Part shown: positions 35,687 through 43,219 of the stretch, one piece after another
Layout of the letters: each line of letters starts with the position of its first letter
Numbering within the stretch: the first letter of the stretch is position 1
The notes under the pieces: generated by a model
Databases searched by the model: none
What the model was told of the DNA's origin: nothing
Seen by the model: only the letters and a program-made list of their open reading frames with translations
Position numbers and translations under genes: made by a program
Assembly: GCA_031412335.1 (NCBI GenBank)
Contig: JANOCT010000013.1
Coordinates: 53,103-117,102 of the forward strand
From: JBBQYA01 sp031412335
Lineage (GTDB): Bacteria; Bacteroidota; Bacteroidia; Sphingobacteriales; Sphingobacteriaceae
Length of the DNA: 64,000 bases
Reading direction: 5' to 3'

Positions 35687-36283
35687 TTATCTTTTATCTA
35701 AATAATAAATAACTCCCCATCGAGGAAGTATTGTACCACTGAAAAAATTATCCTCTTGTTCATCAAAAAATTTAGGCGATCTTGTAAAATTAACAGTCGG
35801 GATTAGCTCAAAAACAAAACTTAGCTTATTAATTTTTTCAAAAGGTGTAAACTCCGTTCCAATTTGGATACCCCCTTGAAAAGTAAGAAAATTATCTTTT
35901 AGAACTATGTTATCCAAAGTTGATTCGCTCCTACTCCAATTATATGTTAAACCCACTGTAGGCCCAGCATAAATTCGAACACGTTCATTTCGTTGAATAA
36001 TATATAAAACAGAAGGTTGGAAGGTTAGCCTGCCTGTAAATCTCTTATCTTTTACTGACACAAAACTAGTGTCATTTATTTGTAGGATAGAATTTAACTC
36101 ACTTGTTTGAAAAGAAGGAGAAAGTTTATACTCGTACACAAATCTCTTGTAAATTCTAGTTCTAATCCCTAAAGAAGCCGAATTAGAACTAAAAATTATT
36201 CCGGTTTGAGCAAAGGATACTATTGAAAAGAACAATAAAAATATTAAAATTTGAACAAATGATGATCTAAAAATAACCCACAT
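35687..36283 (-). CDS. Outer-membrane beta-barrel protein
   Basis: The 198-residue protein has a signal peptide (about 1-25) and alternating amphipathic strands ('RIYKRFVYEYKLSPS', 'RVRIYAGPTVGLTYNW', 'FVFELIPTVNFT') ending in 'YYLDKR', as in small 8-stranded barrels of the OmpW/OprG-like or 'outer membrane beta-barrel' families. Function unknown. It converges on the EPS operon with a 2-bp gap, so both transcripts must end inside each other's gene or by Rho. Confidence 0.7.
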   Translation of the reverse strand: MWVIFRSSFVQILIFLLFFSIVSFAQTGIIFSSNSASLGIRTRIYKRFVYEYKLSPSFQTSELNSILQINDTSFVSVKDKRFTGRLTFQPSVLYIIQRNERVRIYAGPTVGLTYNWSRSESTLDNIVLKDNFLTFQGGIQIGTEFTPFEKINKLSFVFELIPTVNFTRSPKFFDEQEDNFFSGTILPRWGVIYYLDKR

Positions 36284-36430
36284 AATTTAGCTTAAAAACA
36301 AATAAATTCTGCGCGAAGTTATGGTGCTATTGTAAAATTAAAACTGTTATTATGTTAATTTAATGTTAAATTATTAATAAAAAATGACCTTGAATTTAAA
36401 ATTATATTACTAAATGCTTGGAATTTGATT

Positions 36431-37303
36431 CTAAAAAAGTGAGTTTTTATACAATGCATAGTTTAAAACTTGCCACGCTTCATTTATTTTATCATTGTCT
36501 AATAATTTTTTTGCTTCATATTGCAAATCTTGAATTGCTTTTGACTCAATTCCTTCAGGAATGTTATTCTTATCAAACTCAGGAATTTGTTCCACATTAC
36601 CCAACTTACCTAAATCATTACCTGTCAATATTTTAGAATTTCTTATAATAGCTGGCAAGGCATCAACTCCAATACCCAATGTACTTAACGGTTTTGCTAC
36701 TTTAAATAAACTTTCTGGTGTTACACGGCAATACCAATCTCCTCCCAAACGCGCCACATGATCCATTTTTACTTGATCAATCTTATTGTTTTCATCTAAT
36801 ACATTTTCACTGATATGGATTAAAAGAATTTCTGCTAAAACAATATTACCTGCTCCACCCTTATCTCCCAACGATATTACATCGATTATTTTACACTCCA
36901 TTTGTACAGGTGACTCTTTAACTCTTGGAGGTTGTACTAATTCCGATTTTAATTCTGTAAAGCCAGCTTTTTCAAACTCATTTACTCCTTTAGAATAATC
37001 AGTACTTGCCAACGAAGTTTGCTGAACCATATTGTAATTTACTATATTTATCACACATTCAGGAACTTCTAAAATATTTTGCAAGGTATGTTTTGTTGTA
37101 TTATCTCTAACTCTTCTGGCTGGAGAAAATACACAAACAGCAGGATTTGCACTTACTAAATTAAAAAAACTAAATGGACTTAAATTTACATTACCTTTTT
37201 TATCTATAGTGCTGGCAAAACAAATAGGCCTTGGCGCAATTGCATATTGTAAATAATTTTGACGTTCAGCTGGCGATAAATCTGCAATAGAAATGGTTAA
37301 CAT
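36431..37303 (-). CDS. Flavin reductase family protein
   Basis: The 290-residue protein has a flavin-reductase-like split-barrel FMN-binding domain (about 8-190: 'YAIAPRPICFASTIDKKGN', 'NLSPFSFFN', the DNTTKHTLQNI segment) and a C-terminal helical extension. Relatives of this length sit with homogentisate pathway genes in many Bacteroidota, as here beside the FAH-family and hmgA genes. The precise substrate is not known. It is 53 bp downstream of the FAH-family gene on the same strand. Confidence 0.85.
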   Translation of the reverse strand: MLTISIADLSPAERQNYLQYAIAPRPICFASTIDKKGNVNLSPFSFFNLVSANPAVCVFSPARRVRDNTTKHTLQNILEVPECVINIVNYNMVQQTSLASTDYSKGVNEFEKAGFTELKSELVQPPRVKESPVQMECKIIDVISLGDKGGAGNIVLAEILLIHISENVLDENNKIDQVKMDHVARLGGDWYCRVTPESLFKVAKPLSTLGIGVDALPAIIRNSKILTGNDLGKLGNVEQIPEFDKNNIPEGIESKAIQDLQYEAKKLLDNDKINEAWQVLNYALYKNSLF

Positions 37304-37356
37304 AAATTAACTTTTTAAAATATTTACTTATAAATTAATTACAATGTAAAATAAGC

Positions 37357-38355
37357 TTACATTTTTTTTAATTCTAATATTGACCAACTCGTTTCAACTG
37401 CTTTTATGGTATTACTTAATCTTCCTAACCCAGTAATTTCCATTTCCACGATATCGCCAGGTTGCAACCATTGTGTTTTATAAGATGGATCATTTAATAA
37501 TCCCGTTCCATTCAATTCAAGGAAACAACCTGAACCTACTGTTCCTGAACCAATTACATCACCTGGCAAAATATCAACGCCATAAGCGCAACGCTCTATA
37601 ATTTCTGCAAAAGTCCAATCCATATCACCCATATTTCCGTCAGAAACTTGAATACCATTTACCCAACATTTCATTTTCAAATTATATTGCTTACCAGTAT
37701 GATTAGTTTTAGTCTCCTTTAAATAAGGTTCTAATTCATCAGGTGTTACCAACCAAGGCCCAATTACTGTCGAAAAATCTTTTCCTTTAGCTGGGCCAAG
37801 ATTTAATAGCATTTCTTCCATTTGCAAAACTCTTGCACTCATATCATTCATTATTAAATAACCAGCAATGAAATCATCTGCCTCCGATGCTTTAATATTT
37901 CTTCCCTTTTTCCCAATTACAACAGCTGCTTCTAATTCAAAATCGAGTTTTTGAAAGTGATCTGGCATACATTCCAATTCACCTGGACCTTGAATAGCAT
38001 TATGATTGGTAAAATAAAAAATCGGATATTGATCAAATTCAGGAATCATTTCTACTTTTCTATTTCTTCTGGCTGTTGCCACATGCTGGCGAAATGCATA
38101 CCCATCTCTACACGAAGTTGGATACGGAACTGGAGCCATTAATTCATAGAATACTTCATGTTTTGCTTGTAATTTTCCACTTTTAATTGCTGCATCAATT
38201 TGCTTTGCCAACAACATAAGCTCCTCTCCTTCTTTCAAAAAAGACCCCATATTATCAGGAATCAATTTATTACACGAATTAAGATTGTAAATTCTACCAT
38301 CTATAAAAACCCCTAAGTGTTCATTATTCTCTGTTTTGTAACTTACTAATTTCAT
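37357..38355 (-). CDS. Fumarylacetoacetate hydrolase family protein
   Basis: The 332-residue protein has the FAH C-terminal domain: 'ELEAAVVIGKKGRNI' (about 135-149), 'GYLIMNDMSARVLQ', 'KGKDFSTVIGPWLVTPDEL' and 'GDVIGSGTVGSGCFLEL', with the acidic metal ligands of the family. Beside homogentisate dioxygenase and 4-hydroxyphenylpyruvate dioxygenase it most likely cleaves fumarylacetoacetate to fumarate and acetoacetate, the last step of tyrosine breakdown. The family also includes other C-C hydrolases, so the substrate is inferred from context. It is transcribed divergently from hmgA. Confidence 0.9.
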   Translation of the reverse strand: MKLVSYKTENNEHLGVFIDGRIYNLNSCNKLIPDNMGSFLKEGEELMLLAKQIDAAIKSGKLQAKHEVFYELMAPVPYPTSCRDGYAFRQHVATARRNRKVEMIPEFDQYPIFYFTNHNAIQGPGELECMPDHFQKLDFELEAAVVIGKKGRNIKASEADDFIAGYLIMNDMSARVLQMEEMLLNLGPAKGKDFSTVIGPWLVTPDELEPYLKETKTNHTGKQYNLKMKCWVNGIQVSDGNMGDMDWTFAEIIERCAYGVDILPGDVIGSGTVGSGCFLELNGTGLLNDPSYKTQWLQPGDIVEMEITGLGRLSNTIKAVETSWSILELKKM

Positions 38356-38537
38356 CTGGTTTTGGTTAAAAGGAATTATTTAATTTTTAAATGCTTATTA
38401 ATTATTTCAAAACATAATCTAAATTATCTTAATAAACCATTAAAAAAATAGTTTTTCTATTTTCATTGGTACAATCACAAAAAAATAATTCAAATATAAA
38501 AAAATGAAAAACTAGCAATTGGTCTATTCGCTCCAAA

Positions 38538-38586
38538 CTTATAATTCATAACTCATAATTCATAACTTATAACTTATAATTCATAA
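38538..38586. repeat. 14-bp AT-rich tandem repeat
   Basis: Three and a half copies of the 14-bp unit CTTATAATTCATAA (one with a single base change, one half unit) lie in the divergent gap between the FAH-family gene and hmgA. It is a minisatellite-like array that could vary in copy number. Confidence 0.85.
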
Positions 38587-38610
38587 AGCCTGCACAATCC
38601 TTTTTTTTCT

Positions 38611-38618
38611 TAATTTTG
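38611..38618 (+). promoter_or_regulatory. Candidate -7 element of hmgA
   Basis: TAATTTTG matches the Bacteroidota -7 consensus TAnnTTTG and lies 18 bp before the hmgA ATG. I see no clear -33 TTG, so this is tentative. Confidence 0.4.
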
Positions 38619-38635
38619 AACACCTAATTATAATT

Positions 38636-39802
38636 ATGGCCTTTTATCATACTCTTGGAACTATTCCTCCAAAACGACACACCGTTTTCCGCAAACCAAA
38701 TGGAGTTTTATATGCAGAAGAATTAGTTTCTACCGAAGGTTTTTCAAGTGTTTATTCATTGGTTTACCATTCGCACCCACCTACCATTGTAAAAAAACTC
38801 GGTGAACCTTACTCTGTTGAACCAAAAATAGCTCGCGAAAAACACCTAAAGCATACCAGCCTACGAGGGTTCAATATAAAACCAGAAGAAGATTACTTGC
38901 AAAGCCGAAAACCCGTTTTAGTCAATTCCGATCTACATATTTCGTTGGCAGCTCCCAAAAAATCGATGACTGATTATTTTTATAAAAACAGTCAAGCGGA
39001 TGAATTAATTTTTATTCATGTTGGATCTGGAGTTTTGAAAACTGGTTATGGGCAAATTCCTTTTGAATACGGTGATTATTTAATTATTCCACGCGGAACT
39101 ATTTATCAATTACATTTTAATACAGAAGATAATCGACTTTTTATTGTTGAATCATTTAGTCCAATAACCACTCCAAAACGCTACAGAAATGATCAAGGGC
39201 AACTTCTTGAACACTCACCATTTTGTGAGCGAGATATAAAAAGACCACAAAATCTAGAAACTTTTGATGAAGAAGGCGATTTTAAAGTGCTGATAAAAAA
39301 GCAAGGATTAATCTATCCATATACTTATGGCACTCACCCCTTCGACTTTATTGGTTGGGACGGTTACCATTATCCTTATGCGTTTTCAATTCATAATTTC
39401 GAACCAATTACTGGCCGATTACATCAACCACCACCTGTTCATCAAACATTTGAAGCACATAATTTTGTGGTTTGCTCTTTCGTACCCCGCAAATACGACT
39501 ATCACCCACAGTCCATTCCTGCGCCATACAATCATAGTAATATAGATAGCGACGAGGTTTTATACTATGTAGATGGTGATTTTATGAGTCGCAAAAGTGT
39601 AGAAAAAGGTCAAATTACACTACATCCTGGTGGTATTCCACACGGTCCACATCCCGGAACTGTCGAAAAAAGCATTGGAAAAGAAAGTACTGGCGAACTT
39701 GCTGTTATGATAGATCCATTTAAACCTCTTATGATTACAGAATATGCGGTAGAAATTGAAGATTTGGATTATTTTAGGAGTTGGCAGGAAAACGTAGAAT
39801 AA
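38636..39802 (+). CDS. hmgA: Homogentisate 1,2-dioxygenase
   Basis: The 388-residue cupin-fold, iron-dependent enzyme opens the ring of homogentisate to maleylacetoacetate. Motifs seen: 'FGDYLIIPRGTIYQLHF'-type cupin strand (about 155-175), 'PVHQTFEAHNFVVCSF' (about 266-281), 'DSDEVLYYVDGDFMSR' (about 301-316) and 'LHPGGIPHGPHPGTVE' (about 324-339), which hold the His and Glu iron ligands. It is shorter than the roughly 430-residue proteobacterial enzyme but of normal length for Bacteroidota. It is followed, after a 436-bp gap with a structured repeat, by hppD, which makes its substrate. Confidence 0.93.
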   Translation: MAFYHTLGTIPPKRHTVFRKPNGVLYAEELVSTEGFSSVYSLVYHSHPPTIVKKLGEPYSVEPKIAREKHLKHTSLRGFNIKPEEDYLQSRKPVLVNSDLHISLAAPKKSMTDYFYKNSQADELIFIHVGSGVLKTGYGQIPFEYGDYLIIPRGTIYQLHFNTEDNRLFIVESFSPITTPKRYRNDQGQLLEHSPFCERDIKRPQNLETFDEEGDFKVLIKKQGLIYPYTYGTHPFDFIGWDGYHYPYAFSIHNFEPITGRLHQPPPVHQTFEAHNFVVCSFVPRKYDYHPQSIPAPYNHSNIDSDEVLYYVDGDFMSRKSVEKGQITLHPGGIPHGPHPGTVEKSIGKESTGELAVMIDPFKPLMITEYAVEIEDLDYFRSWQENVE

Positions 39803-39974
39803 GTTTACTAATTACTCAACGTTTTTATTTATTTTAAAAGTTATAGGGATTAGTTTTTATTTATTTAAATTATTATTGAATAAAAGTTGTGAAGTGTTTA
39901 TAAGTTTTCAATTTGGTTTATTTTAAATTATTAAGTTCATATATATGATTTATAAAACATTAAATAATTTTTGG

Positions 39975-40112
39975 GGCTTGCCCTGAAAAACGGGCCGGGC
40001 TATCCGCTATATCTTTTTTGCTGTCAATTTTATTTAAAATTGCAAATTTTATTTTAGCAAAAAAGGGCATGTCTCTTTATTTTTGACGAGATGCCGCTCC
40101 TATCCCTAAGCC
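39975..40112. repeat. Structured intergenic repeat, copy A
   Basis: This is a REP-like element in the 436-bp gap (39803-40238) between hmgA and hppD. It has outer arms GGCTT (39975-39979) and AAGCC (40108-40112), the core GGGCCGGGCTATCCGC, and an inner stem CTTTTTTGCT (40013-40022) with AGCAAAAAAG (40056-40065). It ends in TATCCCTAAGCC. Copy B is at 58351-58472. I recognise it as a type of intergenic repeat widespread in Bacteroidota. The rest of the gap shows nothing else. Confidence 0.8.
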
Positions 40113-40238
40113 TTCAACCAAGATTTCAACGTTCAAGCTAGTGCATTTATCAGAGAAACTGATTGTTTAAAAAAAATTTAAAAATCATTTCAATAGTATA
40201 ACCCGTAATTTCAACTAATTAATTTTAATAAAAATCAA

Positions 40239-41375
40239 ATGTCAACACTCGAAAAAAATTCACCTGAATTGGCAAACTCAGAATATCCCGATTTTTTACC
40301 ATTATTAGGAACTGATTATATAGAATTGTATGTAGGTAATGCAAAACAAGCAGCGCACTATTATAAAACAGCTTTTGGCTTTCAATCTTTAGCGTATGCT
40401 GGCCCAGAAACAGGAGTAAAAGACCGAGTATCTTATGTGTTAATTCAAAACAAAATGCGATTAATGCTTACTACTCCGCTTCACTCTAATTCTGAGATTG
40501 CTGCTCATCACCTAAAACATGGTGATGGAGTAAAAACACTTGCACTTTGGGTAGATGATGCATATGATGCGTACGAACAAACAATGAAAAGAGGAGCTAA
40601 CTCTTATTTACAACCCGAAACATTAACTGACGAATCTGGTGAAGTACGCAGAAGCGGAATTCATTTATATGGAGATGTAGTGCATCTTTTTATTGAACGA
40701 AAAAATTATGACGGACCATTTATGCCAGGCTTTAGGAAATGGGAAAGTACTTATAACCCAGAGCCTGTAGGTTTATTATATGTCGATCATTGTGTTGGAA
40801 ATGTTGGTTGGAATCAAATGAATCCTTGGGTGAAATTTTATGAGGATGTAATGGGATTCAAAAATATTTTATCTTTTGATGATAATGATATTTCTACTGA
40901 ATATTCAGCCTTAATGAGTAAAGTAATGAGTAATGGAAATGGATTTGTTAAATTTCCAATCAATGAACCAGCCGAAGGAAAAAGAAAATCGCAAGTAGAA
41001 GAATATTTGGAATTTTATGAAGGCGAAGGTGTGCAGCATGTAGCCATCGCAACGCTTGATATTGTTGATACGGTAAAAAAATTAATGGCTCGTGGGGTTG
41101 AATTTCTAAAAGTTCCGACTACCTATTATGATGATTTGTTTGACCGTGTTGGCAAAATAGAAGAAGATATAGAACCACTAAAAGAATTAGGAATTTTAGT
41201 TGACCGAGATGAAGAAGGGTATTTATTACAACTTTTCACTAAACCAATTGAAGATCGCCCGACCATGTTTTACGAAATTATCCAACGCAAGGGAGCAAAA
41301 TCTTTTGGAAAAGGAAATTTCAAGGCATTGTTTGAAGCCATAGAACGAGAACAAGCAGAGAGAGGGAATTTGTAG
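40239..41375 (+). CDS. hppD: 4-hydroxyphenylpyruvate dioxygenase
   Basis: The 378-residue enzyme converts 4-hydroxyphenylpyruvate to homogentisate, feeding hmgA. It has two vicinal-oxygen-chelate domains, and the iron ligands are H184 ('YVDHCVG'), H267 ('GVQHVAI') and E346 ('FYEIIQR'). The C-terminal 'RKGAKSFGKGNFKALFEAIE' helix gates the active site in this family. The last 154 bp (41222-41375), which encode E346 and the gating helix, are duplicated at 43011-43164 beyond a three-gene insert. The intact gene ends in TAG and lacks the terminator that follows the downstream copy. Confidence 0.95.
   Translation: MSTLEKNSPELANSEYPDFLPLLGTDYIELYVGNAKQAAHYYKTAFGFQSLAYAGPETGVKDRVSYVLIQNKMRLMLTTPLHSNSEIAAHHLKHGDGVKTLALWVDDAYDAYEQTMKRGANSYLQPETLTDESGEVRRSGIHLYGDVVHLFIERKNYDGPFMPGFRKWESTYNPEPVGLLYVDHCVGNVGWNQMNPWVKFYEDVMGFKNILSFDDNDISTEYSALMSKVMSNGNGFVKFPINEPAEGKRKSQVEEYLEFYEGEGVQHVAIATLDIVDTVKKLMARGVEFLKVPTTYYDDLFDRVGKIEEDIEPLKELGILVDRDEEGYLLQLFTKPIEDRPTMFYEIIQRKGAKSFGKGNFKALFEAIEREQAERGNL
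41222..41375 (+). repeat. 154-bp direct repeat, copy 1 (hppD 3' end)
   Basis: The last 154 bp of the intact hppD gene. They match 43011-43164 at 146 of 154 positions by hand alignment. All eight differences are at third codon positions or in the stop codon (TAG versus TAA). Confidence 0.95.
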
Positions 41376-41382
41376 GAAAGAG

Positions 41383-41715
41383 TCAATTCGTATTTTTGTT
41401 GCTTTCTAATAGGTTGTTAATCTTTTTCAAATATTCAATTTCCATTTCTTTTTGAATGATCAAACTTTTCAACTTAGTTATTTCTAAATCTGTAGAAATC
41501 TTTGATTCGTTAAATAATTCCTCTTTTGTGTAGTAATTGAAAAAATCGTGGTTTAGAACCTTACTGATCTGAAAAAGTAAACCTGTATCTATTGTTTGGC
41601 GTTCAAAAATATTATAAACAACAGTTCGTGTTCTATTAATTAATGATGCAAATTCGCTTACAGGCATTTTTCTTATCTTTAAAATAGTATTAATTTGTTG
41701 CCCAATATGAATCAT
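41383..41715 (-). CDS. XRE-type regulator with coiled-coil tail
   Basis: I place the start at the ATG at 41715 (MIHIGQQINTIL); the longer reading from 41802 adds 29 Cys/Lys-rich residues unlike a regulator. The 110-residue protein has a helix-turn-helix ('MPVSEFASLINRTRTVVYNIFE', about 17-38) and a C-terminal coiled coil ('ITKLKSLIIQKEMEIEYLKK'). It ends 8 bp from the hppD stop and is divergent from the lipoprotein gene at 41862, so it may control that promoter, perhaps at the palindrome at 41783-41794. It belongs to the inserted cassette. Confidence 0.75.
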   Translation of the reverse strand: MIHIGQQINTILKIRKMPVSEFASLINRTRTVVYNIFERQTIDTGLLFQISKVLNHDFFNYYTKEELFNESKISTDLEITKLKSLIIQKEMEIEYLKKINNLLESNKNTN

Positions 41716-41782
41716 CAGACAAGGTTTGAAAATAAATTGCTTGAAAATCAAACAATTAGTCTTTTTTTTAATACAAAGTGTA

Positions 41783-41794
41783 TCAAATATTTGA
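41783..41794. promoter_or_regulatory. Candidate operator palindrome in the cassette
   Basis: TCAAATATTTGA is a perfect 12-bp palindrome in the divergent gap between the XRE regulator and the first lipoprotein gene, a likely place for a dimeric HTH protein to bind. There is no experimental or second-site support. Confidence 0.35.
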
Positions 41795-41861
41795 CAATTC
41801 AAAATTCAGTTCATAATTTTATTTTAATTCTCAAAGGTGGGAAGGATAAAAACTAAATATT

Positions 41862-42356
41862 ATGAAATACTTGTTAATTTTTACTATTGCTTTTGCGATG
41901 ATGGGATGCGATAAACCAATCATTGAAAAAGAGTCAACTAACACATCGATTCTAAGTGCAAGAAATGAGAGGCCAGTAATCCGTATTAGAAAAGGTACTT
42001 ATTTACATGAAAACTGTTCTGGAGGCGGTGACTGCGGCCCATGTCCAGGTATCTGCGTAAAATTCTGGTGGAATTCACGATCAATAGATACTCTTACCCA
42101 AGAGGAGTTTGAAAATGGAGATCGCCTAGCCTTTGTTGAAAATATTGATTCAGATCATATTACGTTATCATTTACAAGTTTTGATGTGATCTTTCATGAT
42201 TCTTTTACACGAATTACAGAAAATATTAAATGCAACTCGGAACTTGCTAATGAGCTAGGTTTTTCTGAAATTAAAATTTTAGCAGGAGTCTATAATGTTG
42301 ATTATACAAATAATCAATTTGGAACATGTAAATTTGATATAGTTACAATACCATGA
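41862..42356 (+). CDS. Cys-motif lipoprotein of the cassette
   Basis: The 164-residue protein has a lipoprotein signal with lipobox 'MMGC' (C16). After a short Ser/Thr-rich linker it has a compact Cys/Gly/Pro motif with C52, C58, C61 and C65 ('NCSGGGDCGPCPGIC'), followed by a domain of about 95 residues rich in beta strands, with two more Cys. I do not recognise the family. It resembles the 153-residue lipoprotein at 61664 in architecture: lipobox, Cys/Gly/Pro patch, then a beta domain. It starts 7 bp upstream of the next cassette gene, so the two form an operon. Confidence 0.7.
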   Translation: MKYLLIFTIAFAMMGCDKPIIEKESTNTSILSARNERPVIRIRKGTYLHENCSGGGDCGPCPGICVKFWWNSRSIDTLTQEEFENGDRLAFVENIDSDHITLSFTSFDVIFHDSFTRITENIKCNSELANELGFSEIKILAGVYNVDYTNNQFGTCKFDIVTIP

Positions 42357-42363
42357 TATAAAT

Positions 42364-43008
42364 ATGTATAAGTTAAAGTTTTATTTGAATATTTATTTAT
42401 TAGCTTTTTCTGTTTTATTTTTTTACTCATGTTCTTCAGTAGTTCAATTAGCTTTTGGAGTAAAAACACCTAGAGTTGAATCATTAAAAGAGCAAAAAAA
42501 AATTTTAGAAAAATGGGATATTGACACTACTCAACTATATTTTATAAAACGTAGTTTTATTTTAAACAATAGTTTTGATGATCCTATATATGCATTAGAT
42601 ACGTTTAGCAGTCGAGGTTTTTCACCTATTCAGTTTCGTATTTATGATAGGGGATTAGATTTTTACACAGGTTGGGAGCAATGTATTGGTCCACTAAAAT
42701 ACTATTCGTTTTTTCAAGAAGACACGATTACCAAAATCCATCACAAGGCCTTAAATTATTCAATATCATTAAAAAATGATTTAAATTTTATATCGGAAAA
42801 TCCAGACACGCTTTACAAGCTTATAAAAAGTCAAAAATATGATTATGTAATTATTGCTTTGTGGTCAGGCTGGTTAGGAAGTTTCTCAAAAGATATGTTA
42901 AAAGAACTAGACGGCTTTTATAAAACTACTTCTAAAAAAGTTTTATTCATAAAAGCAAATCTATCTATTGATGAAGAAATGAAAGAAAAAATGGAGGGTT
43001 CAATGTGA
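42364..43008 (+). CDS. Lipoprotein with thioredoxin-like C-terminal half
   Basis: The 214-residue protein has lipobox 'FYSC' (C23). The C-terminal part (about 150-205) reads as strand 'YDYVIIALWSGWLGSFSKDM', helix, strand 'KVLFIKANLS'. This is the beta-alpha-beta start of a thioredoxin fold, but the CxxC is replaced by 'GWLG', so redox activity is not expected. Function unknown. It is the last gene of the cassette; the duplicated hppD end begins 3 bp after its stop codon. Confidence 0.6.
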   Translation: MYKLKFYLNIYLLAFSVLFFYSCSSVVQLAFGVKTPRVESLKEQKKILEKWDIDTTQLYFIKRSFILNNSFDDPIYALDTFSSRGFSPIQFRIYDRGLDFYTGWEQCIGPLKYYSFFQEDTITKIHHKALNYSISLKNDLNFISENPDTLYKLIKSQKYDYVIIALWSGWLGSFSKDMLKELDGFYKTTSKKVLFIKANLSIDEEMKEKMEGSM

Positions 43009-43010
43009 AT

Positions 43011-43164
43011 TTTATTACAACTTTTCACCAAGCCTATTGAAGATCGCCCGACCATGTTTTACGAAATTATCCAACGCAAGGGAGCAAAATCGTTTGGAAA
43101 AGGAAATTTTAAGGCATTATTTGAAGCCATAGAACGAGAACAAGCGGAGAGAGGGAATTTGTAA
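43011..43164 (+). pseudogene. hppD 3'-end fragment (direct repeat, copy 2)
   Basis: This 154-bp fragment encodes the last 50 or so residues of 4-hydroxyphenylpyruvate dioxygenase in an open frame ending in TAA, with no start of its own. It differs from the intact gene end (41222-41375) at eight sites, all synonymous, so both sequences were recently part of working hppD genes. It keeps a terminator at 43184-43212, while the intact gene has none, which suggests that this is the original resident end displaced by the insert. Confidence 0.93.
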
Positions 43165-43183
43165 TTTTGGAATTCAATTATCT

Positions 43184-43212
43184 AAAAAGGGAAATATTTA
43201 ATTTCCCTTTTT
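43184..43212. terminator. Bidirectional terminator
   Basis: AAAAAGGGAAAT (43184-43195) and ATTTCCCTTTTT (43201-43212) form a perfect 12-bp stem with a 5-nt loop and A/T tails on both sides. It serves the hppD-side transcript and the convergent receptor gene. Confidence 0.9.
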
Positions 43213-43219
43213 TTAATCC

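Noticed and set aside
43011..43164. Reading the hppD fragment as part of the preceding lipoprotein gene
   Set aside because: The lipoprotein stops at 43008, and the fragment matches only the 3' end of hppD in its own frame, with no start codon.
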